Assembly (NCBI GenBank): GCA_965214235.1
Contig: CBDCBH010000003.1
Span: forward strand, 248,001 to 312,000
Direction: 5' to 3'
DNA length: 64,000 nucleotides
Origin: Ilyomonas sp965214235
GTDB lineage: Bacteria; Bacteroidota; Bacteroidia; Chitinophagales; Chitinophagaceae
Part shown: positions 32,285 through 40,430 of the stretch, in pieces
Layout of the letters: each line of letters opens with the position of its first letter
Numbering within the stretch: position 1 is the first letter of the stretch
Notes under the pieces: generated by a model
What the model saw: the letters and a program-made list of their open reading frames with translations, nothing else
Database searches by the model: none
What the model was told of the DNA's origin: nothing
Translations under genes and position numbers: made by a program

Positions 32285-33808
32285 ATGGAAAAGAAAGTTA
32301 TTCTCATAATTATGGATGGCTGGGGCTTAGGAAAAGTGCCTTCCGCCGATGCAATACAACATGCGAATGTGCCGTTTGTGTCGTCTTTGTATAACAAATA
32401 TCCAAACACAACTTTAGTTACCTGCGGCGAAGATGTAGGCTTGCCTGACGGGCAAATGGGCAATAGTGAAGTGGGTCATTTAAACTTGGGCGCCGGCCGT
32501 ATTGTGTACCAGGAATTGCAACGTATTAACGTTGCCGTTCGTGATGGTGAATTTTATAAAAATGAAGTTTTACTATCATCTGTTTATGCTGCAAAAAATA
32601 ACAACAAACCCTTGCATCTATTAGGCTTGGTGAGCGATGGCGGTGTGCATTCTCATACCACACATTTGAAAGCGATTGTTTCATTATGTGCAACGGAAGG
32701 CGTAAAAGAAGTGTACATACATGCTTTTACAGATGGACGCGATACCGACCCTAAAAGTGGTTTGGGTTTTATCTCTGATTTACAAAAACATCTTGATGAA
32801 ACGACAGGAAAAATTGCCACTGTTAGCGGGCGTTATTATGCAATGGACAGAGATAAGCGCTGGGACAGAATTAAGCTGGCTTATGATGCGTTGGTAAATG
32901 CGCAGGGAGAAACCGCTACCGATGCAGTAACTGCTGTTAAACAATCGTACGGGAAAGGTATAACCGATGAGTTTATTTTACCAACGGTGATTATAGAAGA
33001 TGGAAAACCTATTGCAACCATACAAGATGGCGATGTGGCGATTTGTTTTAATTTCAGAACGGATCGTTGCCGCGAGATAACGCAGGTGCTTACACAACAG
33101 GATATGCACGAGTTGAATATGCACAAACTTAATTTGCATTATACCATGATGACGGAATACGACAAGACGTTTAAAAACGTTCATGTTGTATTTGAAAACG
33201 ACAACTTGAGTAATACGTTAGGTGAGGTGTTAATGAATAATAATAAAAAACAAATCCGCATTGCTGAAACGGAAAAATATCCGCATGTTTCTTTCTTTTT
33301 TAGTGGCGGGAGAGAAGTGCCGTTTGAAGGTGAGGCGCGATTAATGGTGCCATCACCAAAAGTTGCCACGTACGATTTGCAGCCAGAAATGAGTGCTGTT
33401 GAAATTACAGATAAACTGATTCCTCAAATTGAACAGGAAACAGCAGATTTTATTTGTTTGAACTTTGCCAATGCAGATATGGTGGGACATACAGGTGTGT
33501 TTGATGCAGTTGTAAAAGCCGTGGAAACAGTAGATGCTTGTGTGCAACGTGTTGTAACTGCGGGCTTACAACATGGTTACACAACGTTGTTGACTGCCGA
33601 CCATGGCAATGCTGATTTTATGATGAATAAAGATGGCTCGCCAAATACACAGCACTCGCTAAACTTGGTGCCTTTGTTTTTAATTAGTAATGATTATAAA
33701 GGAACAATAAAACCTGGAAAACTGGGTGATATTGCACCCACGGTTTTGCATGTTATGAACCTGCCCATACCTGCGGAAATGAAAGGAAATGTGTTGGTGA
33801 GTGAGTGA
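32285..33808 (+). CDS. gpmI: 2,3-bisphosphoglycerate-independent phosphoglycerate mutase
   Basis: This enzyme interconverts 3- and 2-phosphoglycerate in glycolysis using two Mn ions. The 507-residue protein has the alkaline-phosphatase-like start KVILIIMDGWGLGKVPSADA and the phosphoserine nucleophile in DGQMGNSEVGHLNLGAGR. The HAFTDGRDTDPKSG loop follows, then the metal site NFANADMVGHTG and LLTADHGNADFM. All are complete, and the length is standard. It is a single gene. Confidence 0.96.
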   Translation: MEKKVILIIMDGWGLGKVPSADAIQHANVPFVSSLYNKYPNTTLVTCGEDVGLPDGQMGNSEVGHLNLGAGRIVYQELQRINVAVRDGEFYKNEVLLSSVYAAKNNNKPLHLLGLVSDGGVHSHTTHLKAIVSLCATEGVKEVYIHAFTDGRDTDPKSGLGFISDLQKHLDETTGKIATVSGRYYAMDRDKRWDRIKLAYDALVNAQGETATDAVTAVKQSYGKGITDEFILPTVIIEDGKPIATIQDGDVAICFNFRTDRCREITQVLTQQDMHELNMHKLNLHYTMMTEYDKTFKNVHVVFENDNLSNTLGEVLMNNNKKQIRIAETEKYPHVSFFFSGGREVPFEGEARLMVPSPKVATYDLQPEMSAVEITDKLIPQIEQETADFICLNFANADMVGHTGVFDAVVKAVETVDACVQRVVTAGLQHGYTTLLTADHGNADFMMNKDGSPNTQHSLNLVPLFLISNDYKGTIKPGKLGDIAPTVLHVMNLPIPAEMKGNVLVSE

Positions 33809-33950
33809 AAAATTGAACTGCTAAAGCGGAAATTTCTTGGTTTGTTTTTAGTTCATTATTTCTTCATGATAAAGAACATTTACAGGATGATAGTCAAGAA
33901 TAGTATCATTTTATATGTTTTAATACAACTACTAATCAACTAAAAAAATA

Positions 33951-34433
33951 ATGCGCATAACCATTGTACTGACACTGATTATATTTTTATTGTCATGTAA
34001 TAACAATTCAGATTCTTTACATGCAAAGCAAGTTTCTGATGTTAAGGATAGCGTACAACAAATGACTGCATCAATTGCGAAGGATGTTTCGCGTGATGGA
34101 CCTGTTGCATGGCTCCGGTATTTTGAAAACACACCAAACTTTTTTATGGCTTCTGAAGGGCAACTTGTATTTCAAAATTACGATTCAGCTAACAACTTCA
34201 TCAATCATGTTCTTGTAAAAAACATTCGTAAAATTGAATTGCATTGGCGTAATACCCGGATTGATCCGCTAACCTATACATTGGCAAGTATAGCAGCAAT
34301 GTTTCATGAAGACATTACAAATTCTGCCGGAATAAAAATACCAATGGATGGATATTTTACTGGAATTGCACAGCACACTTCAGGAGGATGGAAATTACTA
34401 AGTGTTCACTGGTCAGTTACAACTAAACACTAA
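33951..34433 (+). CDS. NTF2-like (SnoaL-type) lipoprotein
   Basis: A 160-residue protein with a lipoprotein signal (MRITIVLTLIIFLLSCNNNS; Cys16) followed by an NTF2-like domain: DGPVAWLRYFENTPNFFMAS, the central HVLVKNIRKIELHWRN and the final strands TGIAQHTSGGWKLLSVHWSV. Such domains act as enzymes, sensors or ligand binders and the role cannot be set. It is followed by a 45-bp perfect palindrome that also ends glgC. Confidence 0.8.
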   Translation: MRITIVLTLIIFLLSCNNNSDSLHAKQVSDVKDSVQQMTASIAKDVSRDGPVAWLRYFENTPNFFMASEGQLVFQNYDSANNFINHVLVKNIRKIELHWRNTRIDPLTYTLASIAAMFHEDITNSAGIKIPMDGYFTGIAQHTSGGWKLLSVHWSVTTKH

Positions 34434-34455
34434 ATTTTTATAACTTGGTTAGATG

Positions 34456-34500
34456 AAAACAAAAGTTCCGAACCTTTTAAAGGTTCGGAACTTTTGTTTT
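34456..34500. terminator. Perfect 22-bp palindrome, bidirectional terminator
   Basis: The arms 34456-34477 (AAAACAAAAGTTCCGAACCT plus TT) and 34479-34500 are exact inverted copies around one central T. Each strand ends in a T-rich run, so it can terminate both the NTF2-like gene and the convergent glgC. A sister hairpin with the same core GTTCCGAACC is at 57309-57355. Confidence 0.85.
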
Positions 34501-34516
34501 TACAATGATTTATTGA

Positions 34517-35803
34517 TTACGAAATCACAAAACCATCCGGGAGCACTGCACCTTTTTTTACAACGATAACACCGTCTTTAATGGTGTATAAAACATGATC
34601 TATATCTTCCAAATGCGAGCCGCCGTTAATGCGCACATCGTTACCAATGCGGCAGTTTTTATCAATAATGGCATTCTTAATAAAGCAACGCTCACCAATA
34701 CCCAGTTCAGGTATGCCTCTTTGTTTGTTTTGCTCCAGCACTTCAAGTGTTTCATAGTAATCGTTACCCATAATATAGGTGCAAACAATAGTGCTGCCAT
34801 AACCGATACGGGCACGAACGCCAACCAGCGATTGCTCAACACGATGCGCTAAAATAATAGAGCCTTCAGCAATTACAGTACGCTCTAAAAAAGTACCGCT
34901 GATTTTTGCCGGTGGCAACATGCGGGCGCGTGTGTAAATAAGATTATCGCTATCAAATAAATTGAATTTGGGCAAGGCTTGCGTGAGCGCAATGTTGGCT
35001 TCAAAAAAGGCGGCGATGTTTCCAATGTCTGTCCAATAACCTTCGTATTGATAAGAAATCACTTTAAAGTTATTGATGGAGCTGGGAATAATTTCTTTAC
35101 CAAAATCTTTCGCTTCAGGAAATTCGTCTTTTAATAAATCTTCCAGCACATTTCTATTAAAAATATAAATACCCATCGAGGCAAGATAGTCTTTGCCTTC
35201 AGCGTGCATTTCGGGTCCGGTATCGCTTACCCAATCTTTATGCAACTCTTTAGAAGGCTTTTCGATAAACGATGTAATGAAGTTTTCACTATCAGTTTTT
35301 AAGATGCCGAAATCGGTAGAATCATCGCTGTTTACAGGAATAGTAGCAATGGTAATAGCGGCGTTTTTATCGCGGTGGTTGTTAATCATTTCAGCAAAAT
35401 CAATCTGGTACAACTGATCGCCGCTTAGGATCAACACATACTCGAAATCGTTATTACCGATATGCCGCAACGATTGGCGCACTGCATCTGCCGTACCCTG
35501 AAACCAGTTAGAGTTATCAGGTGTTTGCTCGGCAGCAATAATATCAACAAACCCTTTGCTGAACGCGCTGAAAGTGTATGTGTTTTTTATATGCTTGTTT
35601 AATGAAGCCGAGTTGAACTGCGTAAGCACAAACATGCGGCTGATGTTGGAATTGATGCAATTGGAGATAGGTATATCTACCAGGCGATACTTGCCCGCAA
35701 TGGGCACGGCTGGCTTGGAACGGCTGGCAGTGAGCGGATACAGGCGTGTACCGGCGCCACCACCTAATATAACGGCAACAACAGAGTTAGATAGTGAAAA
35801 CAT
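34517..35803 (-). CDS. glgC: Glucose-1-phosphate adenylyltransferase
   Basis: This enzyme makes ADP-glucose from glucose-1-phosphate and ATP, the committed step of glycogen synthesis. The 428-residue protein has the pyrophosphorylase loop AVILGGGAGTRLYPLTASRS with SKPAVPIAGKYRLVDIPISN and FQGTADAVRQSL. ILSGDQLYQIDF and YWTDIGNIAAFFEANIAL follow, and then a left-handed beta-helix with the hexapeptide-like FIKNAIIDKNCRIGNDVRI. It follows glgA by 11 bp in one operon. Allosteric regulation cannot be read from the sequence. Confidence 0.95.
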   Translation of the reverse strand: MFSLSNSVVAVILGGGAGTRLYPLTASRSKPAVPIAGKYRLVDIPISNCINSNISRMFVLTQFNSASLNKHIKNTYTFSAFSKGFVDIIAAEQTPDNSNWFQGTADAVRQSLRHIGNNDFEYVLILSGDQLYQIDFAEMINNHRDKNAAITIATIPVNSDDSTDFGILKTDSENFITSFIEKPSKELHKDWVSDTGPEMHAEGKDYLASMGIYIFNRNVLEDLLKDEFPEAKDFGKEIIPSSINNFKVISYQYEGYWTDIGNIAAFFEANIALTQALPKFNLFDSDNLIYTRARMLPPAKISGTFLERTVIAEGSIILAHRVEQSLVGVRARIGYGSTIVCTYIMGNDYYETLEVLEQNKQRGIPELGIGERCFIKNAIIDKNCRIGNDVRINGGSHLEDIDHVLYTIKDGVIVVKKGAVLPDGFVIS

Positions 35804-35814
35804 AGCGTTTGTTT

Positions 35815-37230
35815 TTATTGTAAACTTTGATAAAGACGAATGTATTGCTGAACCGAATTTTCCCAGCTGTTGTCTATTCCCATCATACGTTTGCGCATGG
35901 CGGTTAGCTGTTCCTTGCGCCCGTATACTTCAAAAGCTCTGCCAACGGAGGAAACGATATCTTCCACATTTGCATGAGTAAAACGAATACCCCAGCCGCC
36001 CGGGTCACCCATGTCAATTACTGTATCGCGTAAGCCTCCAGTGCTGCGCACCATAGGTACGGTGCCATATTTCATGCTGTACATTTGGTTCAATCCGCAA
36101 GGCTCAACGCGACTTGGCATAAGTAAGAAATCGGCACCAGCATACATAAGATGGCTCAATCCTTCATTATAACCAATCATTGAATTATAAGCACCGGGGA
36201 AGTAACCATTCAGTTGGCTCAGCTGCCACTCAACATGCGGCTCGCCACTGCCAAGAATTAAAAAAGCAACGTTGTTGCTGTACGCATACATAGACGATAA
36301 AATAGCATCGGGCAAAACATCGGCCGCCTTCTCTCCTACTAATCTTCCAATAAAAATAATGAGTGGTTTAGATGCGTCTAAACCAAAGCGTTTGCAGAGT
36401 TCTTCTTTATTTTTTTGTTTGCCTTCATTTACATCTTCAACGCCGTACGGGCCGGGAAGAAAGGCATCGGTTTCGGGGTTCCATACATCGGCATCAATAC
36501 CGTTTAATATACCCGAACATTTGCCACGCTCGTATTCAAACAAGGCTTCCATTCCGTTGGAGTTCCAACGCAATTCTTCTAAATAACTTCGACTTACGGT
36601 AGTTACTTTCCATGCGCATTTTACGGCACTGGCAAGTGGGTTAATATCGTTTTTCCATTCCAGCAAACCGCTTTTCCATTCATCGTAAGCTGGCAGTAAA
36701 TAACTTTGGTTCCAGCCCATCCAGCCCTGGTATTGCGCGTTGTGAATAGTGAGCACTGTTGGCACGGCAGCCAGCATATTGTATTGATAAGAATGCTTAA
36801 AAAAGAAAGGCAATAAACCGGTGTGATAATCGTGGCAATGCACTACATCGGGGCGATGCTGCCAATGGCTTATCCAATCGGCAACAGCAATTTGAAAACC
36901 CACGAAACGTTGCGTATCATCGGCATAACCATAAACGGCTTCACGGTCGAGCAAGCCATTAATATCAACTAAAAACAAATTGAAACCAAGCTTATCAGTG
37001 GCCTCTTTTATAATTGTATAATCGAAGTACCAGTTGCCCATGCGGGCACGACCTTTATAGTCAACAGTGAATTCGTTTTCATACAAAAATTTGGTTCGAT
37101 ACATGGGCATTACCACTTTGGCGATATGCCCCAGTTTATTTTGATATTTTGGCAATGCGCCTACCACATCGCCAAGCCCACCGGCTTTTGCCACCGGGTA
37201 ACATTCTGCCGATACATGAACTATTTCCAT
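35815..37230 (-). CDS. glgA: Glycogen/starch synthase
   Basis: A GT5-family glucosyltransferase that adds glucose from ADP-glucose to the growing alpha-1,4 glucan. The 471-residue protein has the ADP-glucose loop KAGGLGDVVGALPK near the N-terminus. VHCHDYHTGLLPFFFKH, TIHNAQYQGWMGW, IFIGRLVGEKAADV and the C-terminal SRVEPCGLNQMYSMKYGTVP follow with RSTGGLRDTV. It is the first gene of a glgA-glgC operon. A long hairpin (37347-37380) lies in the 200 bp between this gene and the terminator of the next unit. Confidence 0.95.
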   Translation of the reverse strand: MEIVHVSAECYPVAKAGGLGDVVGALPKYQNKLGHIAKVVMPMYRTKFLYENEFTVDYKGRARMGNWYFDYTIIKEATDKLGFNLFLVDINGLLDREAVYGYADDTQRFVGFQIAVADWISHWQHRPDVVHCHDYHTGLLPFFFKHSYQYNMLAAVPTVLTIHNAQYQGWMGWNQSYLLPAYDEWKSGLLEWKNDINPLASAVKCAWKVTTVSRSYLEELRWNSNGMEALFEYERGKCSGILNGIDADVWNPETDAFLPGPYGVEDVNEGKQKNKEELCKRFGLDASKPLIIFIGRLVGEKAADVLPDAILSSMYAYSNNVAFLILGSGEPHVEWQLSQLNGYFPGAYNSMIGYNEGLSHLMYAGADFLLMPSRVEPCGLNQMYSMKYGTVPMVRSTGGLRDTVIDMGDPGGWGIRFTHANVEDIVSSVGRAFEVYGRKEQLTAMRKRMMGIDNSWENSVQQYIRLYQSLQ

Positions 37231-37346
37231 AAAAAGAGATTGATGGTAAATGGCTCGTCAAATGTTGGAAATAGAAACGATATGAGCAAATAAAGATTGG
37301 GGTTTGAGGAAAAACTTCATAATAACAACACATTTGTTTTTGCTTC

Positions 37347-37380
37347 TTACACAATTGTTTCATTGGAAACAATTGTGTAA
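37347..37380. repeat. Perfect 15-bp inverted repeat
   Basis: TTACACAATTGTTTC (37347-37361), loop ATTG, GAAACAATTGTGTAA (37366-37380). It is about 120 bp upstream of glgA and just next to the terminator 37383-37418, so it may be an operator of glgA or part of a double hairpin. Confidence 0.7.
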
Positions 37381-37382
37381 AC

Positions 37383-37418
37383 AAAAGTGCCCAGCCTGAA
37401 AAAGGCCGGACACTTTTT
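37383..37418 (-). terminator. Terminator of the T9SS beta-helix gene
   Basis: AAAAGTGCCCAGCCT (37383-37397) and AGGCCGGACACTTTTT (37403-37418) pair over about 14 bp with one mismatch. On the minus strand a T-rich stretch follows. It lies 14 bp after the gene's stop. Confidence 0.8.
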
Positions 37419-37431
37419 ACAATTGTATTTT

Positions 37432-39054
37432 TTACTCTTTTACAAACAGTTTCTTTTGCACGGTTAGCCCTTTTACAACAATAAAATAAGAACCTTTGGC
37501 TAACGAAGATGTATTCATTGATAAGGTGGTAACACCCGGCTGAAACTGATAGCTTTTTTGTTGCACAACCTTGCCTTGCATATCCATAATTTGCAGGGTT
37601 GCTTGTTCGGCAACAGCGTGCTGAACCTGTATAAACAAATTATCTTTTACAGGATTGGGATAAATAGCAAAAAATGATTTGATAAGAATATTGATCGGTA
37701 TGGTTTTGCTATAAGCGAACTTGCCATCTTTATCAACCATTTGCAAACGATAATAGTTGATGCCATTGTTGGGAGAATGATCCGTGAAAGAATAGCTCCT
37801 GTTTATGCTGCTGTTGCCTGCCGCATATACTTTGCCTAAGTTGGTGAAGGTTACGCCATCTGTGCCGTGCTGAACAATGAAATAAGTGGTATTAATTTCA
37901 TTGGCGGTTTGCCAATTGCAGTTGATAGTATTGTTAGATAAGGAGGCTTGGAAATTAAGGAGAGTGAGAGGAAAAACAAGTACAGGATCATTGCAATCAA
38001 GTTGGGTAGTACTAAACGGCATATAGATAACATTAACGCTAACACTATCTCCAGAACCGCCACTATTTGTTGCTGCCTTAGGTCCTGAAAGATCACCCCA
38101 AAAGCAATTTGCAGCGCTGATTGTGTCTGTGGTACTGGTATTATTTAGCCCAAAAGCTGTGTTCCCTATAAAATTACATGAATCTATAATTGCTTTTCCG
38201 CTTGAAGATAAAATTGCAGCAGCATTGCTAATAAAGCAATTTCTTTTAAAAAAAGGTGAACTTGAATTTGATATATTTACCGCAATTCCGCGACCATTAG
38301 TAAAACTACAATTAGTAATATTAAGAGATGATGAAGCTATTTTTAATATTGATGTATTGGTTGTATTATAATAATAATATCCAAGATTGCTAAAATTTAC
38401 AAATTGTAATTTTGAATCTATACTTGTGGTTTGAAAAGTAATGGGTCCAGTTTGTTGATATTGACCTAAACTAAATCCATTAAAACTTATAGGACTGGCT
38501 AAAGTACCCAGAGCTTTTAAAGTACCGGCAACAATTAACTGGCTAACTGTATTGTTCCCATTAGGAAATTGTACTGTAACACCAGAATCAATTACCAACG
38601 TTTTTCCTTGAGGAATGGTTTGGTTAACCAAAATTCTATAATAAGTGTTATTATTGGTTAACGTATCATTTGAACCCATTAGGGCTTCAGATGTTAAACC
38701 TATTTTTAAAGGATTATCATCTTTTAGATATCTAATCTTATCAAAATCAGCAATAACATCTAAATTCGCATTTGAAAAAGTATTATTACTAATGTTGGGG
38801 CTGCATTTATCTATCTGCAATGCAGTGCCTGCCGAATTTTGAATAAAGCAATTAAGAATGCTGCACACGTTAGAACGTACAATAATTGCTGGTGTGTAAT
38901 CTGAATTATAATAATACCCTAAGCCGCTAATAGTTATATACTGAAGTATGGAACCATAGCTTAAAGCTTCTATAATAATAGGCCCGCATTGTTGGTATTG
39001 ACCTAAGCCAAGACCCGTAAAATATATAGTATTTTCATTAGAGCGTGTTGACAT
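37432..39054 (-). CDS. T9SS-sorted right-handed beta-helix protein, 5' end lost at the IS element
   Basis: The visible 540 residues have repeated short strands typical of a parallel beta-helix (pectate-lyase-like): LGLGQYQQCGPIIIEAL, YITISGLGYYYN, IQNSAGTALQID and similar rungs, each ending in Asn/Gly turns. The C-terminus is a type A T9SS sorting domain (FFAIYPNPVKDNLFIQVQ ... GSYFIVVKGLTVQKKLFVKE), so the protein was a surface or secreted glycan-related protein. The upstream part is missing: the first codons (ATGTCAACACGC) come from the end of the IS element, which supplies a start codon in frame. No signal peptide remains, so export is unlikely. Confidence 0.85.
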   Translation of the reverse strand: MSTRSNENTIYFTGLGLGQYQQCGPIIIEALSYGSILQYITISGLGYYYNSDYTPAIIVRSNVCSILNCFIQNSAGTALQIDKCSPNISNNTFSNANLDVIADFDKIRYLKDDNPLKIGLTSEALMGSNDTLTNNNTYYRILVNQTIPQGKTLVIDSGVTVQFPNGNNTVSQLIVAGTLKALGTLASPISFNGFSLGQYQQTGPITFQTTSIDSKLQFVNFSNLGYYYYNTTNTSILKIASSSLNITNCSFTNGRGIAVNISNSSSPFFKRNCFISNAAAILSSSGKAIIDSCNFIGNTAFGLNNTSTTDTISAANCFWGDLSGPKAATNSGGSGDSVSVNVIYMPFSTTQLDCNDPVLVFPLTLLNFQASLSNNTINCNWQTANEINTTYFIVQHGTDGVTFTNLGKVYAAGNSSINRSYSFTDHSPNNGINYYRLQMVDKDGKFAYSKTIPINILIKSFFAIYPNPVKDNLFIQVQHAVAEQATLQIMDMQGKVVQQKSYQFQPGVTTLSMNTSSLAKGSYFIVVKGLTVQKKLFVKE

Positions 39055-39109
39055 CTGAAGGTAATGATAGAATTGGTACAGTTGTTTAGGAGGAGAAAGA
39101 AACGAGCGG

Positions 39110-39436
39110 ATGAGACGTTATGAGATAAGTGAAGAGCAATGGGAAGCGATTAAAGAGAAGCTGCCTTGCCAGCCCGGTTATCAGGGCAGAATGACTGATA
39201 ACCGTTTGTTTATTAATGCAGTCATGTATGTAGCCAAATGCGGCATTCCCTGGCGGGACCTGCCGGAGCGGTTCGGCAACTGGAACACGGTTTATGTGCG
39301 TTTCAGAAGATGGGCTAAGGCAGGTATATGGCAAAAGATATTCAAAGACTTGGCAGACAAAGATGTCAAAACGCTGCTCATTGACTCAACCGCTGTTAGA
39401 GTACACCAGCATGCAGCCGGTGCTTTAAAAAAATAA
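39110..39436 (+). CDS. IS5-family transposase, first part (orfA)
   Basis: A 108-residue N-terminal part of a DDE transposase: start MRRYEISEEQWEAIKEKLP, the DUF4096-like domain with MYVAKCGIPWRDLPERFG and YVRFRRWAKAGIW, and the first catalytic Asp in TLLIDSTAVRVHQHAAG. The frame stops at TAA 39434-39436 immediately after seven As (39427-39433), which is a likely slippage site. The active enzyme is expected as a fusion with the next frame, shifted +1 (or -2) relative to this one. Confidence 0.9.
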   Translation: MRRYEISEEQWEAIKEKLPCQPGYQGRMTDNRLFINAVMYVAKCGIPWRDLPERFGNWNTVYVRFRRWAKAGIWQKIFKDLADKDVKTLLIDSTAVRVHQHAAGALKK

Positions 39437-39449
39437 GGAAACAGGCAAA

Positions 39450-39875
39450 GTGGATGATCAGGCAATTGGCAGGTCGAGAGGTGGACTGACAACAAAGATT
39501 CACTTAAGCACAGATGAGAAGGGAAGAATTAAAGCGATGGTACTAACAGGCGGACAAAGGGCAGATGTAAAAGCGTCTTTGGATCTGATGGGGGCAATGA
39601 AGCCGGAAAGAGTAATAGCCGACAAAGCATACGATGCAGACTGGCTTCTGCATTATCTGGACAGTGAAGGCATTGAGGCTGTCATACCACCAAAGAGAAG
39701 CCGGTTACAGCAAAGAGATATGGACTACATCGCTTATAAACAAAGAAACGTCATTGAACGGACAATTAACAAACTCAAACAGTATCGTAAAATCGCTACA
39801 CGCTATGAAAAAACGACTCTTTCCTTCCTCTCACTTTCTTTGCTGGCTGCCACTTTTATCAACCTAAATCTATAG
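39450..39875 (+). CDS. IS5-family transposase, second part (orfB)
   Basis: The C-terminal 141 residues hold the rest of the DDE catalytic domain: GRSRGGLTTKIHLSTDEKGR, the second Asp in ERVIADKAYDADWLL, and the third acidic residue with the Y-R-E-K-like signature in RNVIERTINKLKQYRKIATR. The frame is open upstream to 39432, meeting the A run at the end of orfA. A GTG at 39450 is only a formal start, since fusion by frameshifting is the family norm. The sequence is otherwise intact. Confidence 0.9.
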   Translation: MDDQAIGRSRGGLTTKIHLSTDEKGRIKAMVLTGGQRADVKASLDLMGAMKPERVIADKAYDADWLLHYLDSEGIEAVIPPKRSRLQQRDMDYIAYKQRNVIERTINKLKQYRKIATRYEKTTLSFLSLSLLAATFINLNL

Positions 39876-39889
39876 ATGTCAACACAACC

Positions 39890-40203
39890 TAGGTTACTGT
39901 TATTGGAGGTTATTTTATTTAGCTTTTATCCAGTATATTTTAGTAGGTGCTCACGGCTTAAATTACTCAGGGCATTTTGAAAATGTTAAAGTAAGCGAAA
40001 AGTTTTATGCAATTTTAAAATGTCCCTATTTCAATATTGATTTTTCAAAATTGAAAATTGAATTTCCATACAAAGAATACAAACAAATTAAGTCCTCAAT
40101 TAATCGCGAGAACTTCAATTTTAAAGATGTTTTGAATAAGTTCAAACCTCTTTGTAATGTCTATTATGAAATTAAAAGCTGGTTAGACATTCTTGAAAAA
40201 TAA
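39890..40203 (+). pseudogene. C-terminal fragment of an unknown gene, 5' end lost at the IS
   Basis: An open frame runs without a start codon from the IS end (39890) to TAA 40201-40203, giving about 104 residues beginning GYCYWRLFYLAFIQYILVGA and ending YYEIKSWLDILEK. Codon use and residue mix look like a real protein: Lys/Phe-rich with two hydrophobic stretches. Because it has no start and abuts the IS, it is the 3' end of a gene whose beginning is gone. The family is not recognised. Confidence 0.6.
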
Positions 40204-40216
40204 TCAAAAACCACTC

Positions 40217-40408
40217 ATGTCCTCACAAATCCTTCGTAACCGCAGCGGCAAAACCATCGCAGAAATACGACAGCAAGGTGCATCATTGGTAATATTAGAT
40301 GCAAGCGGCAAAACGCTTGGCACTTACCATGAAGGAAGAGATATTACTTACGATGCGAGTGGCAGAACCGTTGGCACGGGAAATCTGCTCACCATGCTCA
40401 TTCGATAA
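40217..40408 (+). CDS. Small beta-repeat protein, 63 residues
   Basis: The ATG at 40217 opens MSSQILRNRSGKTIAEIR, then ASGKTLGTYHEGRDITYDAS and GRTVGTGNLLTMLI. Four short strands each with a Gly turn, and the closing GxGNLL, match a small family of unknown function whose members follow the pattern G-x-x-x-G-x-Y...D-x-x-G-x-x-x-G-x-G-N-x-L. The longer ORF start at 40193 is rejected because it overlaps the preceding fragment. It is separated by 22 bp from the next gene, so they are probably an operon. Confidence 0.7.
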   Translation: MSSQILRNRSGKTIAEIRQQGASLVILDASGKTLGTYHEGRDITYDASGRTVGTGNLLTMLIR

Positions 40409-40430
40409 GTTCAACCTTTATACCCTTTTT

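Larger units (their letters stand above)
39041..39889 (+). mobile_element. IS5-family (IS427-like) insertion sequence, about 849 bp
   Basis: The transposase is split over two frames (39110-39436 and 39450-39875). The ends carry inverted repeats: GTGTTGACATCT at 39045-39056 and its exact complement AGATGTCAACAC at 39874-39885, extending imperfectly to 39041 and 39889. Flanking TA dinucleotides (39039-39040 and 39890-39891) fit the 2-bp TA target duplication of the IS427 group. Neither flanking gene can be rejoined across the element, which suggests a rearrangement after insertion. Confidence 0.9.

Noticed and set aside
40299..40430. N-terminal extension of the membrane protein gene
   Set aside because: It overlaps the 63-residue gene in another frame and does not resemble a signal. 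The ATG at 40431 is a better start.
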